Part shown: in pieces, positions 9,051 through 17,947 of the stretch | How positions within the stretch are numbered: position 1 is the first letter of the stretch | Layout: each line of letters begins with the position of its first letter | Assembly (NCBI GenBank): GCA_020063565.1 | Contig: JAICDB010000012.1 | Span: 1 to 64,000, forward strand | Reading direction: 5' to 3' | DNA: 64,000 nucleotides | Source: Clostridiales bacterium | GTDB lineage: Bacteria > Bacillota > DSM-16504 > Desulfitibacterales > JAICDB01 | Translations under genes and position numbers: made by a program | Notes under the pieces: model-generated | What the model saw: only the letters and a program-made list of their open reading frames with translations | Database searches by the model: none | Told to the model about the DNA's origin: nothing

Positions 9051-10661
9051 ATGGAAGCAGTAATGATGTTTATTACTCTCTTAGGTGGGCTTGGATTATT
9101 TTTATATGGAATGAACCTTACCAGTGAAGCTTTGCAAAAAGCTGCAGCCAAAAGGATAAAATATACTTTAGGACAGCTTACCAAATCTCCTTTTTTAGGC
9201 GTTATTGTAGGTATAATTATTACTTTCTTACTGCAAAGCAGCAGTGCTGCCACTGTACTTCTTGTAGGTTTTGTAAGTGCAGGACTCATGACTTTGTCCA
9301 ATGCAATGGGTGTAATTATGGGCTCTGCCATTGGTACAACACTTACGGTACAGTTAATAGCGTTTAAAATAACTGACTATGCTCTCCTTTTAGTTGCTGC
9401 CGGGTCTGTAATGTTTATTTTCAGTTCTAAACGCTATTACAGGAATCTCGGACAGATAATATTGGGTTTTGGACTGATATTTTACGGTATGGGAGTTATG
9501 TCTGGCTCAATGGTTCCCCTGCGGAATTCTGAATTTTTCATAAACCTAATTTTACGATTAACTAACCACCCTATAATAACAATTATAGCTTCAACAGTTT
9601 TTACAGGTATTATCCAGAGTAGCGCTGCTACACTTGCACTGACAATGTCCTTGGTAAGTCATGGTGTGGTAAATTTTTCCACGGCAATACCAATTATGCT
9701 GGGAGCAAATATAGGTACCACTGCTACTGCTCTTATATCAAGTCTCGGAGCCGGGAAAGAAGCTAAAAGGGTGGCTGTTGCAAATTTTGTATTTAAACTG
9801 ATTGGAGTTCTTATAATACTCCCATTCTTAAAACTATACACTAACCTGGCATTATTGACAGCAGGTGATGTATCCCGTCAGATAGCAAACAGCCATACAA
9901 TCTTTAATGTTCTTATCACTGCCATTATGTTACCCTTTAGTTTTAAATTTGCTGAATTTTTGACAAAGATAATGCCGGACGATAAAGAAGATAGAGTTGT
10001 AGCAAAATTTCTGGATGCCTCCAGCCTTGATGTGCCTGATATTGCCCTCTGGCAAACAAAAAATGAGTTAGTAAGACTTGCCAAAATAATTGATGAGAAA
10101 ATGCTCTCGCGTATTATGACGCTAATGGAAAAGGGAGATGAAGAAATAATAAACTTTCTCTCCGGCCAGGAGAAAAAGGTCGATGCCTTATATGTAGCTA
10201 TAGCTAATTTCTTAACTGGCTTGGTTCAAAGAAATTTAACCGAAGAACAGTCGGAAAAACAGGTAATGTATTTAAATATCAGTAATGATTTGGAACATCT
10301 GGGAGATATCATTTATGGCACAACTGGACTGGCAGGGAAGGTCCAAAGGCAAAATATAAGCTTTAGTAATGAGGACTGGCAGGAATTAATGGATATGCAG
10401 GCTAAGATCAGGGGAAATCTCCAAAAAGTGATAGAGGCAATTGCGGAGGAGAAACCTGAGGCAGCAACTGAAGTATTAAAAAAACAGCCTGAAATTGCCC
10501 GGATTGAGAAGAATCTGCGCTTTAATCATTTCATGAGGGTTGCTGAGAACGGTGGAGAAAATATTGAAAGCAGTTCAATATACCTGGATTTTTTAAACAA
10601 CTTACTTCGCATTAACCAGCATGTGGTGAGTATGGCCCAGGCTACCCTGGGAATAGTGTAG
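9051..10661 (+). CDS. Na/Pi cotransporter family protein with C-terminal PhoU-like domain
   Basis: A 536-aa type II sodium/phosphate symporter (NptA/YjbB class). The first ~310 residues are hydrophobic with the duplicated signature QSSSAATVLLVGF (near 62) and QSSAATLALTMS (near 189), the inverted repeats that bind Na and phosphate. The C-terminal ~200 residues are soluble and PhoU-like. ATG 9051 follows GAGGAGGGGG. It lies directly downstream of phoU, separated only by element copy B. Expected at the cytoplasmic membrane. Confidence 0.93.
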   Translation: MEAVMMFITLLGGLGLFLYGMNLTSEALQKAAAKRIKYTLGQLTKSPFLGVIVGIIITFLLQSSSAATVLLVGFVSAGLMTLSNAMGVIMGSAIGTTLTVQLIAFKITDYALLLVAAGSVMFIFSSKRYYRNLGQIILGFGLIFYGMGVMSGSMVPLRNSEFFINLILRLTNHPIITIIASTVFTGIIQSSAATLALTMSLVSHGVVNFSTAIPIMLGANIGTTATALISSLGAGKEAKRVAVANFVFKLIGVLIILPFLKLYTNLALLTAGDVSRQIANSHTIFNVLITAIMLPFSFKFAEFLTKIMPDDKEDRVVAKFLDASSLDVPDIALWQTKNELVRLAKIIDEKMLSRIMTLMEKGDEEIINFLSGQEKKVDALYVAIANFLTGLVQRNLTEEQSEKQVMYLNISNDLEHLGDIIYGTTGLAGKVQRQNISFSNEDWQELMDMQAKIRGNLQKVIEAIAEEKPEAATEVLKKQPEIARIEKNLRFNHFMRVAENGGENIESSSIYLDFLNNLLRINQHVVSMAQATLGIV

Positions 10662-10715
10662 TTTTTCAATTTGAGCTTATGTTATAACTTATATTCTTTT
10701 TTATAAGCAGTATAG

Positions 10716-10800
10716 AGAGAGTCGCGACAGTTGGAAATGCTTCGGGAGTATGATTGGCCTGGCAATGTGAGTGAACTTCAGGAAAAAACGGTAATTCAGA
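10716..10800 (+). pseudogene. Relic of a sigma-54-dependent activator (AAA+ domain end)
   Basis: Within an otherwise gene-free gap, one frame reads LEMLREYDWPGNVSELQ (from 10731). This is the highly conserved C-terminal signature (YDWPGNVRELQN) of the sigma-54 interaction domain of NtrC/PspF-family activators, here with R to S. An in-frame TAG lies at 10713-10715 and nothing of the family is readable upstream, so only about 28 codons remain. The next gene (PTS EIIC-like) starts 13 bp later in another frame. Confidence 0.7.
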
Positions 10801-10812
10801 GGAGGTTAAGGT

Positions 10813-11856
10813 ATGGCCGAAATGAAAACAAATAAAGAAGGACAGGAAAAAGTTAGCTTTTTAAAGCGTAAGAATATTGAAATCTCCATTAAAAGGTATG
10901 GGATAGATGCGCTTGGTGCCATGGCGCTGGGTTTATTTGCTTCTCTGATTGTCGGTTTAATCCTTAAAGTTTTAGGAGAAAAACTGGGAATTGCCCCCCT
11001 TGTAGATTATGGTAAGCAAGCAATGGCCATGATGGGGCCTGCAATTGGTGTCGCTGTTGCTTTTGGCCTAAAATCCCCGCCGCTGGTTTTGTTTGCTTCA
11101 ACTATTTCGGGTGCTGCCGGGGCTAAATTGGGAGGTCCTGCCGGTGCATTTATAGCTGCTGTTATCGGTGCTGAATTTGGAAAACTTGTTTCCAAAGAAA
11201 CAAAAGTGGATATTATTGTTACCCCTGCAGTTACCATTATTTTAGGTGTTTTGGCTGGGACTATTGTTGGGCAACCAATAGCTACTTTTATGGAGTGGAT
11301 AGGGATAGTTATCATGAGAGCCACTGAATTGGCGCCAATTCCTATGGGAATTCTTGTTTCTACTCTGATGGGAATGATTCTTACTCTACCAATCAGTAGT
11401 GCTGCTATTGGAATAATGCTTAAACTCGGTGGTTTGGCTGCCGGTGCTGCTACTGTAGGCTGTTCCACTCAAATGGTAGGTTTTGCCGTAGCCAGCTATC
11501 GTGAAAACGGCTGGGGCGGACTTATTTCCCAGGGATTAGGAACATCTATGCTTCAAATCCCTAATATTGTTAAGAATCCTAGAATCTGGATTCCGCCTAC
11601 ATTGGCCAGTGCTATTTTAGGACCTCTTGCTACTACAATACTGCCGATGGAAAACATACCAATAGGTTCTGGTATGGGTACAGCCGGTCTGGTGGGACAG
11701 TTTGGAGTTATTGAAGCCATGGGTCTAAGTGGTTCTGTAATTTTTAAGATTGTGTTACTTCATTTCATATTACCGGCTATAGTTACCTTGATTATTTCAG
11801 AATTTATGAGAAAGAAAAACTGGATTAAATTTGGTGACATGAAGCTTGATGTCTAA
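10813..11856 (+). CDS. PTS EIIC-like membrane protein (PTS_EIIC_2 family)
   Basis: A 347-aa integral membrane protein with about nine hydrophobic segments rich in Gly/Ala, including GPAIGVAVAFGLKSPPLVLF and GLGTSMLQIPNIVKNPRIWIPP. The pattern resembles the stand-alone PTS_EIIC_2 family of Firmicutes, related to PTS permease domains but lacking EIIA/EIIB. Substrate unknown. The N-terminus is a 28-residue charged cytoplasmic leader. ATG 10813 follows GGAGGTTAAGGT. No PTS partner genes are nearby, and a relic of a sigma-54 activator, a class that often controls PTS operons, lies just upstream. Confidence 0.85.
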   Translation: MAEMKTNKEGQEKVSFLKRKNIEISIKRYGIDALGAMALGLFASLIVGLILKVLGEKLGIAPLVDYGKQAMAMMGPAIGVAVAFGLKSPPLVLFASTISGAAGAKLGGPAGAFIAAVIGAEFGKLVSKETKVDIIVTPAVTIILGVLAGTIVGQPIATFMEWIGIVIMRATELAPIPMGILVSTLMGMILTLPISSAAIGIMLKLGGLAAGAATVGCSTQMVGFAVASYRENGWGGLISQGLGTSMLQIPNIVKNPRIWIPPTLASAILGPLATTILPMENIPIGSGMGTAGLVGQFGVIEAMGLSGSVIFKIVLLHFILPAIVTLIISEFMRKKNWIKFGDMKLDV

Positions 11857-12243
11857 AGTTCCAATTTATTATTTTATTGGCTATTAATAAAAGTGGTTCT
11901 GACCCGGAATATTTTATACTCAAAATTAAGCAAGCTTGCCCGGGGAAATATTAGTACTTGACCAACTCTTTTTGAGAAAAACCTTAAATATTTATGGAAA
12001 AATGTTGAAAAGTCAATTGCTTCCATATAAAATTAGGTTGTTGTAAATACTTTTAAGAAAGTTGAGGAAGCTCTAATTTTAAACTCAAGCCCATTTGAGG
12101 AAAAATTTAGGTTTCCGCTGGAGGTTTCGCATCCGGAAAGAACACCGGTATGGAGAATAATTTATGGTTGAAACTTTTGGAGTTATTTCAAAACAGTGAA
12201 GAAAATGCAGTTGGGAAAATGTTGTGTAAAAGGAGAAGTTGAT
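11857..12243 (+). other. Gene-poor gap with one unassigned coding relic
   Basis: 387 bp, AT-rich, without a credible complete gene. One frame from 12037 to 12171 is open for 44 codons without a start and contains FEEKFRFPLEVSHPERTPVWRI before its stop; this reads like decayed protein sequence but I do not recognise the family. A weak CCAAT/ATTGG hairpin lies just after the EIIC gene. AAGGAGAAG at 12230-12238 serves the next gene. Confidence 0.5.
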
Positions 12244-13461
12244 ATGGGCAACAATATTGATAAGGAAACCTATGAAATGTTGGTAAAGGCATTGAAAGAT
12301 ATACGGAATTTAGGAGAAAAAATGAGGGCAAAAAGAGAGAAAAAACTATGGGAAGAAATTAAAATACCTTGCTCGTTAAAAGATTTTCTTAAAAATCTTA
12401 CAAAGAATGAGCTCACAAAAATCAGGCAAAATCTGGATTTGAAAGGCCTGAGTTCTCTAAATAAACATCAGCTAATAGACCGTCTTGAATCGGAAATAGT
12501 ATCTTCTGCTCGGAAAGTATTTTTAGTATTTGATAATTCTCAATACAAACTAATAAAGAAAATTATTGAAAATGACGGCATGGCTGAGATAGATATTGAT
12601 ACGCTGCAAGCCGAGTATTTTCGAAATAGGGGAATCATATTTTCGGGGACAATTAAAGGAAAAAGAGTTTTAGTGATGCCACAGGAACTTCTTACTGAAT
12701 TTCAAAAACTTGATAATAATGAGTATCAAAAAATTGTTCGAAGAAATACAGACTGGATACGTCTTGCCCAGGGACTTTTATTTTACTATGGAACACTTGA
12801 TTTGATTCAACTCACTGATATGATTGCAAAATTAATGAAGTCTGAAAAAATTGAATTAGTTGATTTCATAAAGGTAGTCAATAATGCTGTTGAGTATTAT
12901 AGTGAAATTAGGCATGATCTTGAGGGTTACTCAAACTGTCGTGTTTTCGATTCTTCCAGGATAAAGATAGAACACAAAAAGAGGCCGGATTTAGATTTCT
13001 ATCCTTTTACTTATGAACAAATATATAAAGCAGGAGCCCCAGGTTATGTTGATAAAAATTTTGCATTTATGAGATTTTCCAAGTTTATCGTTGATAATTA
13101 TGATATTACTGTTGATGAAGCAGAAAATCTGGTGGAAGAATGCGTGTATGCCATAAAAATAGGCGATTCACTTAACCAAATACTTGAGTTTTTACAGGAG
13201 GAGCTTGAAATAAGTGATTTTGAAACGCTTCAGGAATTTGCAGGTCAGGTGACGTTTTTACATAATAATACAAGACAGTGGTTTTTAAAAGGGTATACTC
13301 CTGAAGAGTTATTCAGGGAGGAAAAGAAATATATGAAGCCTTTACCTCCGAAAAATTTCCAATCAGGTAATGGGCAGAAAAAGCTTAAAATTGGGCGTAA
13401 TGAGCCTTGTCCCTGTGGTAGCGGGAAAAAATATAAAAAATGTTGCGGTAAGAATGTATAG
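12244..13461 (+). CDS. SEC-C zinc-motif protein of unknown function
   Basis: A 405-aa soluble protein. The C-terminus carries a SEC-C motif ([19 protein letters not shown]), the zinc-binding tail also found in SecA and YecA. The N-terminal third has a SAP/Rho-N-like stretch ([20 protein letters not shown]...LIDRLES, near 55-90). The middle is helical with no recognised catalytic motif. I start at ATG 12244 because AAGGAGAAG lies 6 nt upstream; an in-frame start at 12196 lacks a ribosome site. It stands alone and is followed by a terminator. Confidence 0.8.
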   Translation: MGNNIDKETYEMLVKALKDIRNLGEKMRAKREKKLWEEIKIPCSLKDFLKNLTKNELTKIRQNLDLKGLSSLNKHQLIDRLESEIVSSARKVFLVFDNSQYKLIKKIIENDGMAEIDIDTLQAEYFRNRGIIFSGTIKGKRVLVMPQELLTEFQKLDNNEYQKIVRRNTDWIRLAQGLLFYYGTLDLIQLTDMIAKLMKSEKIELVDFIKVVNNAVEYYSEIRHDLEGYSNCRVFDSSRIKIEHKKRPDLDFYPFTYEQIYKAGAPGYVDKNFAFMRFSKFIVDNYDITVDEAENLVEECVYAIKIGDSLNQILEFLQEELEISDFETLQEFAGQVTFLHNNTRQWFLKGYTPEELFREEKKYMKPLPPKNFQSGNGQKKLKIGRNEPCPCGSGKKYKKCCGKNV

Positions 13462-13581
13462 AAAATATTTAGTTAACTCAACTAGGATTGCCGAATTAAT
13501 TGAACTTATAAGATTACTGCAGATTTAATAATCTTACACATTTACGGTCAGATTACTAAATTCCTGGATATACTGCATAGA

Positions 13582-13634
13582 AAAACCCCCAAATATTTTG
13601 ACTAAAGCTTATCAAAATATTTGAGGGTTTTATC
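13582..13634 (+). terminator. Rho-independent terminator after the SEC-C gene
   Basis: Long stem ACCCCCAAATATTTTGA (13585-13601) / TCAAAATATTTGAGGGTTTT (from 13612), loop CTAAAGCTTA, with T-tract. It may work in both directions because the 5' arm is preceded by A residues. Confidence 0.88.
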
Positions 13635-13657
13635 ACATAAAGAGTAAAAGTTTTTTT

Positions 13658-13686
13658 GAGTCGAGGGAACCGTCCCCTTGGATCTT
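13658..13686 (+). repeat. Solitary REP-like palindromic motif
   Basis: Contains AGGGAACCGTCCCCTTGGAT, an imperfect palindrome of the GGGGACGGTTC type commonly dispersed in clostridial genomes, where it is often linked to REP-associated TnpA-like transposases. Only one copy is present here and no transposase gene is in the window. Confidence 0.5.
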
Positions 13687-13758
13687 AAAGGAAAATTTAT
13701 AATAAAAGTAGAAAAAAGATATTGTAAATGACTATAAATTAGCTTAGGAGTTTTAGTT

Positions 13759-15768
13759 ATGGATATAAAAGAACTGCTTCAAAATGACCTACCTAAAGCG
13801 CTGCCGGAATATGAAAGAAGACCCCAGCAGGAAGAGATGGCGGTAGAAGTGCATAAAGCGCTCCGGGAAGGCGAGCATCTTCTTGTGGAAGCCGGTACCG
13901 GGGTCGGAAAGTCTCTTGGGTATTTAATTCCTGCTGTATTGTGGTCTTTGGAAAATGATGAAAGGGTTGTAGTGGCAACTCATACTAAGAATTTACAGGA
14001 CCAGCTCTTAAAAAAGGATATTCCGGTTTTGAGAAAGCTTTTAGCCGAAAAAGAGCTTGCTTTCAGTGCGGTTGTTGTCAAGGGTAGAAGCAATTATGTA
14101 TGCTTGCGCAGGCTGGAAGTACATAAAGGCACGCTGGGTTTAGACGAAAAGGGTGTAAAGCAGCAAACATTTCTTGATGATGAAATGGAAGAAGAAAAAG
14201 AACAGACCCTAGGCCTTCTTAAGGAGTTGGAAGGTCCCCATGATGGACAGAGGGACAATTTTAAAACACCTGTTTACAGGATTTGGTCGCAGGTTTGCGG
14301 TGAAAAGGATGCCTGCTTAAAGGGCCGCTGTCCGTGGCGTCAAAAATGTTACATAAACAGTATCCGTATTGCCGCAAGTGAAGCAAATATAATACTGGTT
14401 AATCACGCTTTATTTTTCAGTGACCTTGCAATTAGAACCGGAAGTGAAAAGACTGTTCTTCCTACCTATGGAAGGGTGATTATAGATGAAGCACACCATA
14501 TTGAAGATACTGCATGTGACAATATGGCGATCAATGTGGATTACTATAGAATAAAGAACTTTCTGCTTGCACTGACTGCCGGGAACGGTGAAGTGCCTTT
14601 AATGATTAGAAGTGACGAGGGTTATTATGAAAAGTTTAAAGAGTTTAATACTAAAGTTGACAGTGCCCTCCAAAAACTATCTAAAGAAGTAGATAACTTT
14701 TTAGGAAAGGAAAAAACTTTAAGGTATAAGGAGGCTTTTTTTCAAAATACGGAAATTATCGATGTACTGGAAAGAGTAATGTCAACAATTTCCACAGATA
14801 ATTTTGCCCGGTCATTAAACCTGACAGATGAAGGGGAAGCGGAATTAGAAACATATGTTAATAGAGGTATGACGCTTCTGCAGGAACTTAAATTTTTACT
14901 GGACGTCAAAAATCCCCATACATATGTCTACTGGGCTGAAAAACCTTATGGTGAAAATGGTTTTGTTTTGAAGGCGGCTCCTGTCGTGGTAGGTAGTATA
15001 TTAAAGGAAAGCTTGTTTTCAAAGGTTCCTACAGTACTCACATCTGCTACCTTAAACACGGGGGGAGACTTTAAATATATTGCAAACAGGATAGGTATAG
15101 ATTCTTACCGCAGCAAAATCCTAGACTCTCCATTTAATTACAAGGAAAACTGCTTATTGCTTGTTCCCCAAAAAGCTCTTTCTCCAAAGCATAAACAGTA
15201 TTATGAGTATGTTGTGCAAATGAGCAAAGAGATTTTAAAGGTAACCCGGGGAAATGCTTTTCTTCTCTTTACATCCTATAAAGCGATGAATTTTTGCTAT
15301 GATTTACTGGAAGACTGGCTGTATAACCAGGGATGCACGCCCTTTATTCAAACTCCTGATATCCCGTCAAACATAATTTTGGAAGATTTCAAAGAGGCTC
15401 CTAACCCTGTGTTGTTTGGGACAAATAGCTTTTGGGAAGGGGTGGACGTTCCTGGAGAAAAACTGTCCTGTGTAATAGTAACCAAACTTCCCTTTAGTGT
15501 ACCAACCAGACCTATTGAAGAAGCCAGGGTTGAAGTATTGCAAAAGAATGGTATAAATGATTTCTTACAATATTCCGTTCCAAGGGCCTGTATTCGCCTC
15601 AAACAGGGATTCGGCAGATTGATCAGGGCTTCGACAGATAGGGGGGTTGTAGCAATACTGGACTCGAGGATTTTAACAACCGGTTACGGCAAATATTTCT
15701 TAAATTCACTGCCCGAAAGCGCCCGCAACAGGTCCTTGGGGGCTTTGAAGAGGTTGTTTGCCTCTTAG
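13759..15768 (+). CDS. dinG: DinG-family ATP-dependent DNA helicase (XPD-like)
   Basis: A 669-aa superfamily 2 helicase. Visible motifs: Q-motif region near 20, Walker A EAGTGVGKSLGY (44-55), an Fe-S-type cysteine set between Walker A and DEAH (C in YVCLRR near 115 and the cluster CGEKDACLKGRCPWRQKC near 180-196), DEAH box near 242, motif VI QGFGRLIRA near 620. Such helicases unwind 5'-3' and act in repair or R-loop resolution. No N-terminal exonuclease domain, so it differs from the longer Bacillus DinG. ATG 13759 follows TTAGGAG. Confidence 0.92.
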   Translation: MDIKELLQNDLPKALPEYERRPQQEEMAVEVHKALREGEHLLVEAGTGVGKSLGYLIPAVLWSLENDERVVVATHTKNLQDQLLKKDIPVLRKLLAEKELAFSAVVVKGRSNYVCLRRLEVHKGTLGLDEKGVKQQTFLDDEMEEEKEQTLGLLKELEGPHDGQRDNFKTPVYRIWSQVCGEKDACLKGRCPWRQKCYINSIRIAASEANIILVNHALFFSDLAIRTGSEKTVLPTYGRVIIDEAHHIEDTACDNMAINVDYYRIKNFLLALTAGNGEVPLMIRSDEGYYEKFKEFNTKVDSALQKLSKEVDNFLGKEKTLRYKEAFFQNTEIIDVLERVMSTISTDNFARSLNLTDEGEAELETYVNRGMTLLQELKFLLDVKNPHTYVYWAEKPYGENGFVLKAAPVVVGSILKESLFSKVPTVLTSATLNTGGDFKYIANRIGIDSYRSKILDSPFNYKENCLLLVPQKALSPKHKQYYEYVVQMSKEILKVTRGNAFLLFTSYKAMNFCYDLLEDWLYNQGCTPFIQTPDIPSNIILEDFKEAPNPVLFGTNSFWEGVDVPGEKLSCVIVTKLPFSVPTRPIEEARVEVLQKNGINDFLQYSVPRACIRLKQGFGRLIRASTDRGVVAILDSRILTTGYGKYFLNSLPESARNRSLGALKRLFAS

Positions 15769-15806
15769 AAAAGCATATGACGATACTTTGATTAAACTAA
15801 TAAATT

Positions 15807-15842
15807 ACCCCGCCATTTATTCATAATGGCGGGGTTCTTTTT
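15807..15842. terminator. Bidirectional terminator between dinG and comFB
   Basis: Perfect 11-bp stem ACCCCGCCATT (15807-15817) / AATGGCGGGGT (15825-15835) with T-tract on the + strand and A-rich flank on the other side. It overlaps the stop codon of the minus-strand gene and serves both converging genes. Confidence 0.9.
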
Positions 15843-16107
15843 TGACTTTATCCATTGCCCTGGATATTGCTGCATAGACATCTGCCCGGTATTGATTTTC
15901 CAAAATTGATGTACGTGAAAACACTTCGCCTTTTTCACGTGCTACATATTTTGGAGGCAACTCATTAAGTGTTAAAGCTGCAATATCGTTAACACAGATT
16001 TCGCAATTACATATATCCGGATTTTTAGCTAACACCTCATTGATCATTGGCCAAACTATATCTTCCATACAGTTTTTCAAAATGATTTTGCTGTTTTTGT
16101 CCTTCAT
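15817..16107 (-). CDS. comFB: Late competence development protein ComFB family
   Basis: A 96-aa protein matching the ComFB family: an N-terminal LKNCMEDIVWPMINEVLAK helix, then CNCEICVNDIAALTLNELPPKYV with the conserved cysteines of the zinc site, then helical RTSILENQYRADVYAAISRAM. In Bacillus comFB lies in the comF operon; its exact role in competence is unclear, and cyanobacterial homologues bind cyclic dinucleotides. ATG at 16107 follows GGGAGGAT on its strand. It is about 25 kb from comFA and comFC in this window. Confidence 0.88.
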   Translation of the reverse strand: MKDKNSKIILKNCMEDIVWPMINEVLAKNPDICNCEICVNDIAALTLNELPPKYVAREKGEVFSRTSILENQYRADVYAAISRAMDKVKKEPRHYE

Positions 16108-16259
16108 TATAATATCCTCCCGATTTGGTCCATATCTTTTCAGTAAAAAATTCTATATAGACAATTAAATACCTCTTTAACTTTAGAAATTTGTAAAATT
16201 TTTTTCCGTAACCTCTTTTTCAGTAGAGAATATAATGCTATGAAAGGGAGGGTTACGTA

Positions 16260-17780
16260 ATGGCCGATAAAAATGAGTTTTATTCCTTTGCGTGGGGAGG
16301 ATATGGGCTGCCTCCGGATTTAAAAGTTGCAGTTGGTGATGTGACTGGTAATGGCAGACCTAACATAGTGGTTTTGAACAGAAGGGGGTTTTTGATAGTT
16401 TATGAATGGAGGAAAAGTTATTATTATCCAATTTTGACTGTAAATGTTGGAAGAAAGTTCGATGAAATAATTTTAGCCGACATAGATGGTTGTGGAGTTT
16501 TAGAAATTGTGCTTGGTGGTGGAAGTTCAGTTATAGTCTATAGTTATAATAATTATAGATTTAAGCTGCTGGCAAGGGAAAACTTTGAGGGAAGAATATT
16601 TAGTATGGCCGCAGGGGATCTGGATGGCGATTCCGTCGATGAGATTGCCGTTTCCATTAGTGGAAATAATATTCAAATCCTTGAATATACAAATAGATAC
16701 TTAAGTGTAATTGCGACATTACAAACTGTAATACCTTCACTGGTTGGAATTGGTGACGTGGACGGCAACGGAATTGCAGAACTTGTTTTACTGCAATTGG
16801 GTTCCGGCATAGGTTCTGATGAAGTAATTGTTTATACCCTTGAAGATTATGGATTGAAATTCCTGGCTTCAAGTAAGATTCCGGTGAGGGCTTCTAAATT
16901 TTTAAAAGTATTGCCGGTTGATAATTCAGGACTGGATAAAATAGTAGTAGGGACTAACAATAATCGCAGGTTACTGGTAATGGAATATATAGGGGATCGT
17001 ATTAGAAGACAGTGGCAGAGTGCAGGTTTTTATGCAAAGGTAGTTGATGTTGCATCAGGTGATTGGAATGGTGATGGTTACCTAGAACTATTTGTAGCAG
17101 TTGGTAAGTATGTTTATATTTATCGATGGAACGGCAGAACTTTTGTAGAAATAAAAAAGATTGATGTTAATCAGGAAATAGACACAATAGCAGCCGGAGA
17201 CATTAATTTTGATGGCAGAGACGAGATAGTGGTTGGCACACTTCGCGGTAACTTAGTTGTAGCTAGAGATACATTTAAATCTAAAAGTCAATTTTTAGTT
17301 AGTGAGTCAGTTACTTTACCGAAAGATTATCCTGATATTATTAAAGTTGCAGAAGCAAAGGTCACTGACATCTGTGTAAAAGATAAAAAGGTTATCTATA
17401 ACAAAGTTATAATTAGTGGATATTTTAATGTCACAGCTTTATACGTGGCAGAACCGGATCGTAGTGTAAGGGCGGTTGATTTCAAAGTATCCTTTGTTCA
17501 TGTAGTACAGATACCGGGTATTGTGCCTGGAGACATTGTTTTGGTAGATATCGAAGTAGAATATATAGAACCCCGCTTTAACCCTGCCAGACCAAGGGAA
17601 ATTGAAGTAGTAATTATTGCCCGGGTAATAGCTTATGATATTACAATAGGGTTTAATCAGACTTTACAAGAAGTAGCATCCGAGTACGGGGTTGATGCGG
17701 ATGAGCTGGCGGAAGTAAATGATTTAGAGCTTAATACCTTGTTAAGTACAGGTGAAAAAATAAAATTACCCCCTAAATAA
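16260..17780 (+). CDS. FG-GAP beta-propeller protein with SPOCS (DUF3794) and LysM domains
   Basis: 506 aa. Residues 1-350 contain at least six VCBS/FG-GAP blades with Ca-type loops such as GDVTGNGRPN, GDLDGDSVDE, GDVDGNGIAE, GDWNGDGYLE and GDINFDGRDE. Residues about 355-460 look like a DUF3794/SPOCS domain (KVIISGYFNVTALYVA...VPGDIVLVDIEVEYIE), as in SipL/SpoVID-type spore morphogenetic proteins. The last ~45 residues are a LysM (TLQEVASEYGVDADELAEVN). No signal peptide, so it is probably made inside the mother cell and binds cortex/coat. ATG 16260 follows AAAGGGAGGG; a TATAAT lies at 16231-16236. Confidence 0.85.
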   Translation: MADKNEFYSFAWGGYGLPPDLKVAVGDVTGNGRPNIVVLNRRGFLIVYEWRKSYYYPILTVNVGRKFDEIILADIDGCGVLEIVLGGGSSVIVYSYNNYRFKLLARENFEGRIFSMAAGDLDGDSVDEIAVSISGNNIQILEYTNRYLSVIATLQTVIPSLVGIGDVDGNGIAELVLLQLGSGIGSDEVIVYTLEDYGLKFLASSKIPVRASKFLKVLPVDNSGLDKIVVGTNNNRRLLVMEYIGDRIRRQWQSAGFYAKVVDVASGDWNGDGYLELFVAVGKYVYIYRWNGRTFVEIKKIDVNQEIDTIAAGDINFDGRDEIVVGTLRGNLVVARDTFKSKSQFLVSESVTLPKDYPDIIKVAEAKVTDICVKDKKVIYNKVIISGYFNVTALYVAEPDRSVRAVDFKVSFVHVVQIPGIVPGDIVLVDIEVEYIEPRFNPARPREIEVVIIARVIAYDITIGFNQTLQEVASEYGVDADELAEVNDLELNTLLSTGEKIKLPPK

Positions 17781-17785
17781 CTGAA

Positions 17786-17820
17786 TTCCTAGTTTTTTCT
17801 AGGAAATTTTTTTATATTTT
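17786..17820 (+). terminator. Terminator after the propeller-SPOCS gene
   Basis: Stem TTCCTAG (17786-17792) / CTAGGAA (17799-17805) with TTTTTT loop and following T-tract. Confidence 0.75.
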
Positions 17821-17947
17821 AGGAAATTAAGGTCTTAAAATTTAAGAGAACAAAAGCAGTGCTTTAAAAATCGAATGGCATAAAATACTTTTGTTCTGTT
17901 ATAATAGGATTTAAGCTGTAAAAATAGAAATATAAAGGTGAAAAAAT

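Noticed and set aside
17081-17280. Ca-loop repeats of the propeller gene as a DNA-level tandem repeat
   Set aside because: The GD-N-DG loops recur at protein level, but the nucleotide sequences differ; it is an ordinary repeat protein.
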